From contig NZ_JACHVP010000001.1 in the NCBI RefSeq assembly GCF_014190775.1, positions 1,488,001 to 1,552,000 on the forward strand: a stretch of 64,000 bases of DNA, in the 5' to 3' direction. A model generated the notes under the pieces. That model was not told where the DNA came from, ran no database searches, and worked only from the letters and a program-made list of their open reading frames with translations. The position numbers were made by a program, and so were the translations under genes. Every line of letters starts with the position of its first letter. Position 1 is the stretch's first letter. This document shows positions 62,619-64,000 of the stretch, piece by piece. The stretch comes from Leifsonia aquatica. GTDB taxonomy: Bacteria > Actinomycetota > Actinomycetes > Actinomycetales > Microbacteriaceae.

Positions 62619-62920
62619 GCCAGCTCCCCCAGGGCGCCGAGCGCCCGCCCGGCGAGAAGCGTGATGACCAGCGCGAGCCCGATCGCGACGGCCGTGGCGG
62701 CCATCCAGTAGCCGAGGGACACCGTCGACACCCGGAAGACGTCGTCGACCGTGTCCGCGAACACCGTGTGGCCGAGCGACCAGTACATCGGCTCCGGGAT
62801 GATCGACGGGCACACCAGGAGGATGGCGAGGCACGACACGTAGCCGACGACCACGAGCACGAGCACCCAGACGGCGAGCGCGCCGGCACGCGGGACGATC
62901 CGGGCGGAACGCTCCTCCAT
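62591..62920 (-). CDS. Hypothetical two-helix membrane protein
   Basis: A 109-residue protein with two clear membrane segments (about 14-36 and 70-92) and a short polar loop between (PEPMYWSLGHTVFADTVDDVF). I do not recognise a family. It starts with ATG and lies just downstream of rnpB on the same strand. It overlaps kdpE at the 3' end. Codon use and hydrophobicity support a real gene. Confidence 0.65.
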   Translation of the reverse strand: MEERSARIVPRAGALAVWVLVLVVVGYVSCLAILLVCPSIIPEPMYWSLGHTVFADTVDDVFRVSTVSLGYWMAATAVAIGLALVITLLAGRALGALGELAQSSSGENR

Positions 62921-62960
62921 GCCGTGCTCCCCCTCGACCGATGGATCCGTGTGCAGGGAA

Positions 62961-63327
62961 TGGGCCGGCTAGTACGCCGGGTTCTGTCACGACACCGGAG
63001 TGTCGCGGACGGCCATCTCTCTCGGGGCGACGTTGCCGCCGCCCTCCAGCGGTCTACCCGGGGACTCGGCGAGCAGCCTCATCGTCCCCTGTCTGACCTT
63101 GCTCCGGGCGAGGTTTACCGAGCCGACCGGGTCACCCCGGCCGCTGGTGGTCTCTTACACCACCGTTTCACCCTGACCACCGGCCGAAGCCGGTGGCGGT
63201 CTGCTTTCTGTTGCACTGTCTCGCGGGTTACCCCGGGTGGGTGTTACCCACCACCCTGCTCTGTGGAGCCCGGACGTTCCTCGGCGGTCCGCTCTCGCGG
63301 ACCGACGCGACCGTCTTGCCGACCCAT
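62961..63327 (-). ncRNA. rnpB: RNase P RNA (bacterial type A)
   Basis: On the minus strand the conserved core is clear: GAGGAACGTCCGGGC near the 5' end, GGGTGGTGGGTAAC, CAGGGTGAAACGGTGGTGTA, GAGCAAGGTCAGACAGG and the 3' end ACAGAACCCGGCGTACTA. The outer ends pair (TGGGTCGGC with GCCGGCCCA) as helix P1, which sets the boundaries. The length is about 367 nt. The RNA processes the 5' ends of tRNAs. Confidence 0.96.
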
Positions 63328-63337
63328 TCCGCGGTCA

Positions 63338-63343
63338 ACGATA
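63338..63343 (-). promoter_or_regulatory. -10 element of rnpB
   Basis: TATCGT on the minus strand, about 10 nt before the P1 helix of RNase P RNA, the right distance for its transcription start. Confidence 0.45.
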
Positions 63344-63377
63344 GCGCAGGGCGTCTGTGCGGCGGATCAGAGTCGGC

Positions 63378-64000
63378 TCAGAGCCCGGACTCCTCGTTGC
63401 GGACCAGGATGGCGCTGCTGTCGGGGCACAGCACGACGTCGTCGGGAGCGGCCCGGCGGATCTCGGCGAGGTCGGAGCCGGTCAGCTTCACGTTGGACCC
63501 CATCGAGACGCCCCGCACCAGGAGCGCGGCGCCGAGGCCGTAGCGGGCGCGCTGGCGCTCGTAGAGGGCCACGAGGTCTTCGGGGAGGGCCGACGCGATC
63601 GTGTGGCGGTCGGCCGCGAGGGCCGAGCGCTGCACCGCGAGCTTGTCGACCTCGGCGTCCCGGGCCGCCTCGAGCGCCTCGGCGCGGGCGGTGAGCTCGG
63701 CGCGCTCGGCGTCGACGGCGGCGAGCGCTTTCTCGAGCTCGTCGACGCGCTCCATGACCGTCAGCTCGATCTCCTCGAGGTCGCCCTGGCGCTTGGCCAG
63801 CGAGGCGAGCTCGGCTTCGAGCGCCTGCACATCCTTCACCGAAGCGGTCTGCTGCACCCGGTCGGTGTCGCGCTTGGTGCGCGCCTCGACCACCGCGACG
63901 TCGGACTCGACGCGCTTCAGCTCGGTGCGGGCGTCCTCCAGCTCACCGGTCGCGGCGATCCAGCGCGCGCGGAGGGACTCGATCTCGGGCTGCAGTGCGG
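63378..64000 (-). CDS. Coiled-coil protein with degenerate C4 zinc ribbon, partial (N terminus outside window)
   Basis: The frame is open to the window end (207 codons visible). A long coiled coil (LQPEIESLRARW through TARAEALEAARD) precedes the conserved C-terminal region RYGLGAALLVRGVSMGSNVKL and GSDLAEIRRAAPDDVVLCP. In the usual family this end has two CxxC pairs; here the first pair reads SMGS and the second CPDS, so only one cysteine remains and zinc binding is unlikely. The family sits next to rnpB in many actinobacteria; its role is not well established. Confidence 0.85.
   Translation of the reverse strand, partial: ALQPEIESLRARWIAATGELEDARTELKRVESDVAVVEARTKRDTDRVQQTASVKDVQALEAELASLAKRQGDLEEIELTVMERVDELEKALAAVDAERAELTARAEALEAARDAEVDKLAVQRSALAADRHTIASALPEDLVALYERQRARYGLGAALLVRGVSMGSNVKLTGSDLAEIRRAAPDDVVLCPDSSAILVRNEESGL

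Overview
The window is high-GC chromosomal DNA of an actinobacterium. Gene content and order (sepH, parC/parE, sigA-murT-gatD, pepA, lpdA-sucB, lipB-lipA-DUF4191-RDD-glnA-glnE-glnA2-panB-map, rnpB with a zinc-ribbon-like gene) and families such as DUF3159, DUF3710, DUF3093, DUF4191, DUF4193 and DUF7455 point to Micrococcales, most likely Microbacteriaceae close to Leifsonia. The genus is my inference; no rRNA is present. I see no IS element, prophage, CRISPR array or tRNA gene.

Layout. 1-6.4 kb: a cut-off TetR gene divergent from a sugar ABC importer operon ending in a GH2 beta-galactosidase. 6.4-12.7 kb, minus strand: MerR plus aldo/keto reductase, dxs, acnA. 12.8-17.2 kb, minus strand: dut-DUF3710-DUF3159-P-type ATPase. 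17.2-25.7 kb: DUF3093, DUF4193, sepH, a phosphodiesterase-like enzyme, and convergent topoisomerase IV genes parC and parE separated by a long palindrome. 25.4-30.8 kb: DUF7455, two overlapping alanine-racemase-family genes, and convergent to them gatD, murT and sigA. 31-38 kb: MFS transporter, PAC2 protein, leucyl aminopeptidase, E3 and E2 of the 2-oxoacid dehydrogenase complex. 38-50.5 kb: pseudokinase-like membrane protein, lipoate synthesis, glutamine synthetases with GlnE and a full GlnR box, panB, map. 50.5-54.7 kb: MFS exporter with divergent TetR, polyphosphate glucokinase, a Fic protein under a large palindrome. 54.7-62.6 kb: a kdp potassium operon with an extra small membrane ORF before kdpF and with kdpDE. 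62.6-64 kb: a small membrane protein, RNase P RNA, and a coiled-coil protein cut by the window end.

The most notable region is 25.7-29.5 kb. The first racemase gene keeps the C-terminal-domain catalytic Tyr and Met-Asp but has lost most of the PLP barrel and has Arg in place of the PLP lysine. The second keeps the complete barrel and lysine but has Val in place of the C-terminal Met. Because alanine racemase active sites are shared between two subunits, the two products look complementary. Directly opposite, MurT has no cysteine at all, so no zinc ribbon, and GatD has Ala in place of its glutaminase cysteine. Members of this bacterial family have group B peptidoglycan, where the bridge starts at the D-Glu alpha-carboxyl, the same carboxyl MurT/GatD amidates elsewhere. 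I therefore propose that these genes form a modified system that supplies or attaches the bridge amino acid.

A second general signal is leaderless transcription. At least 16 genes have a TANNNT-type -10 element only 6-7 nt before the start codon and no Shine-Dalgarno sequence; these elements were used to choose starts.
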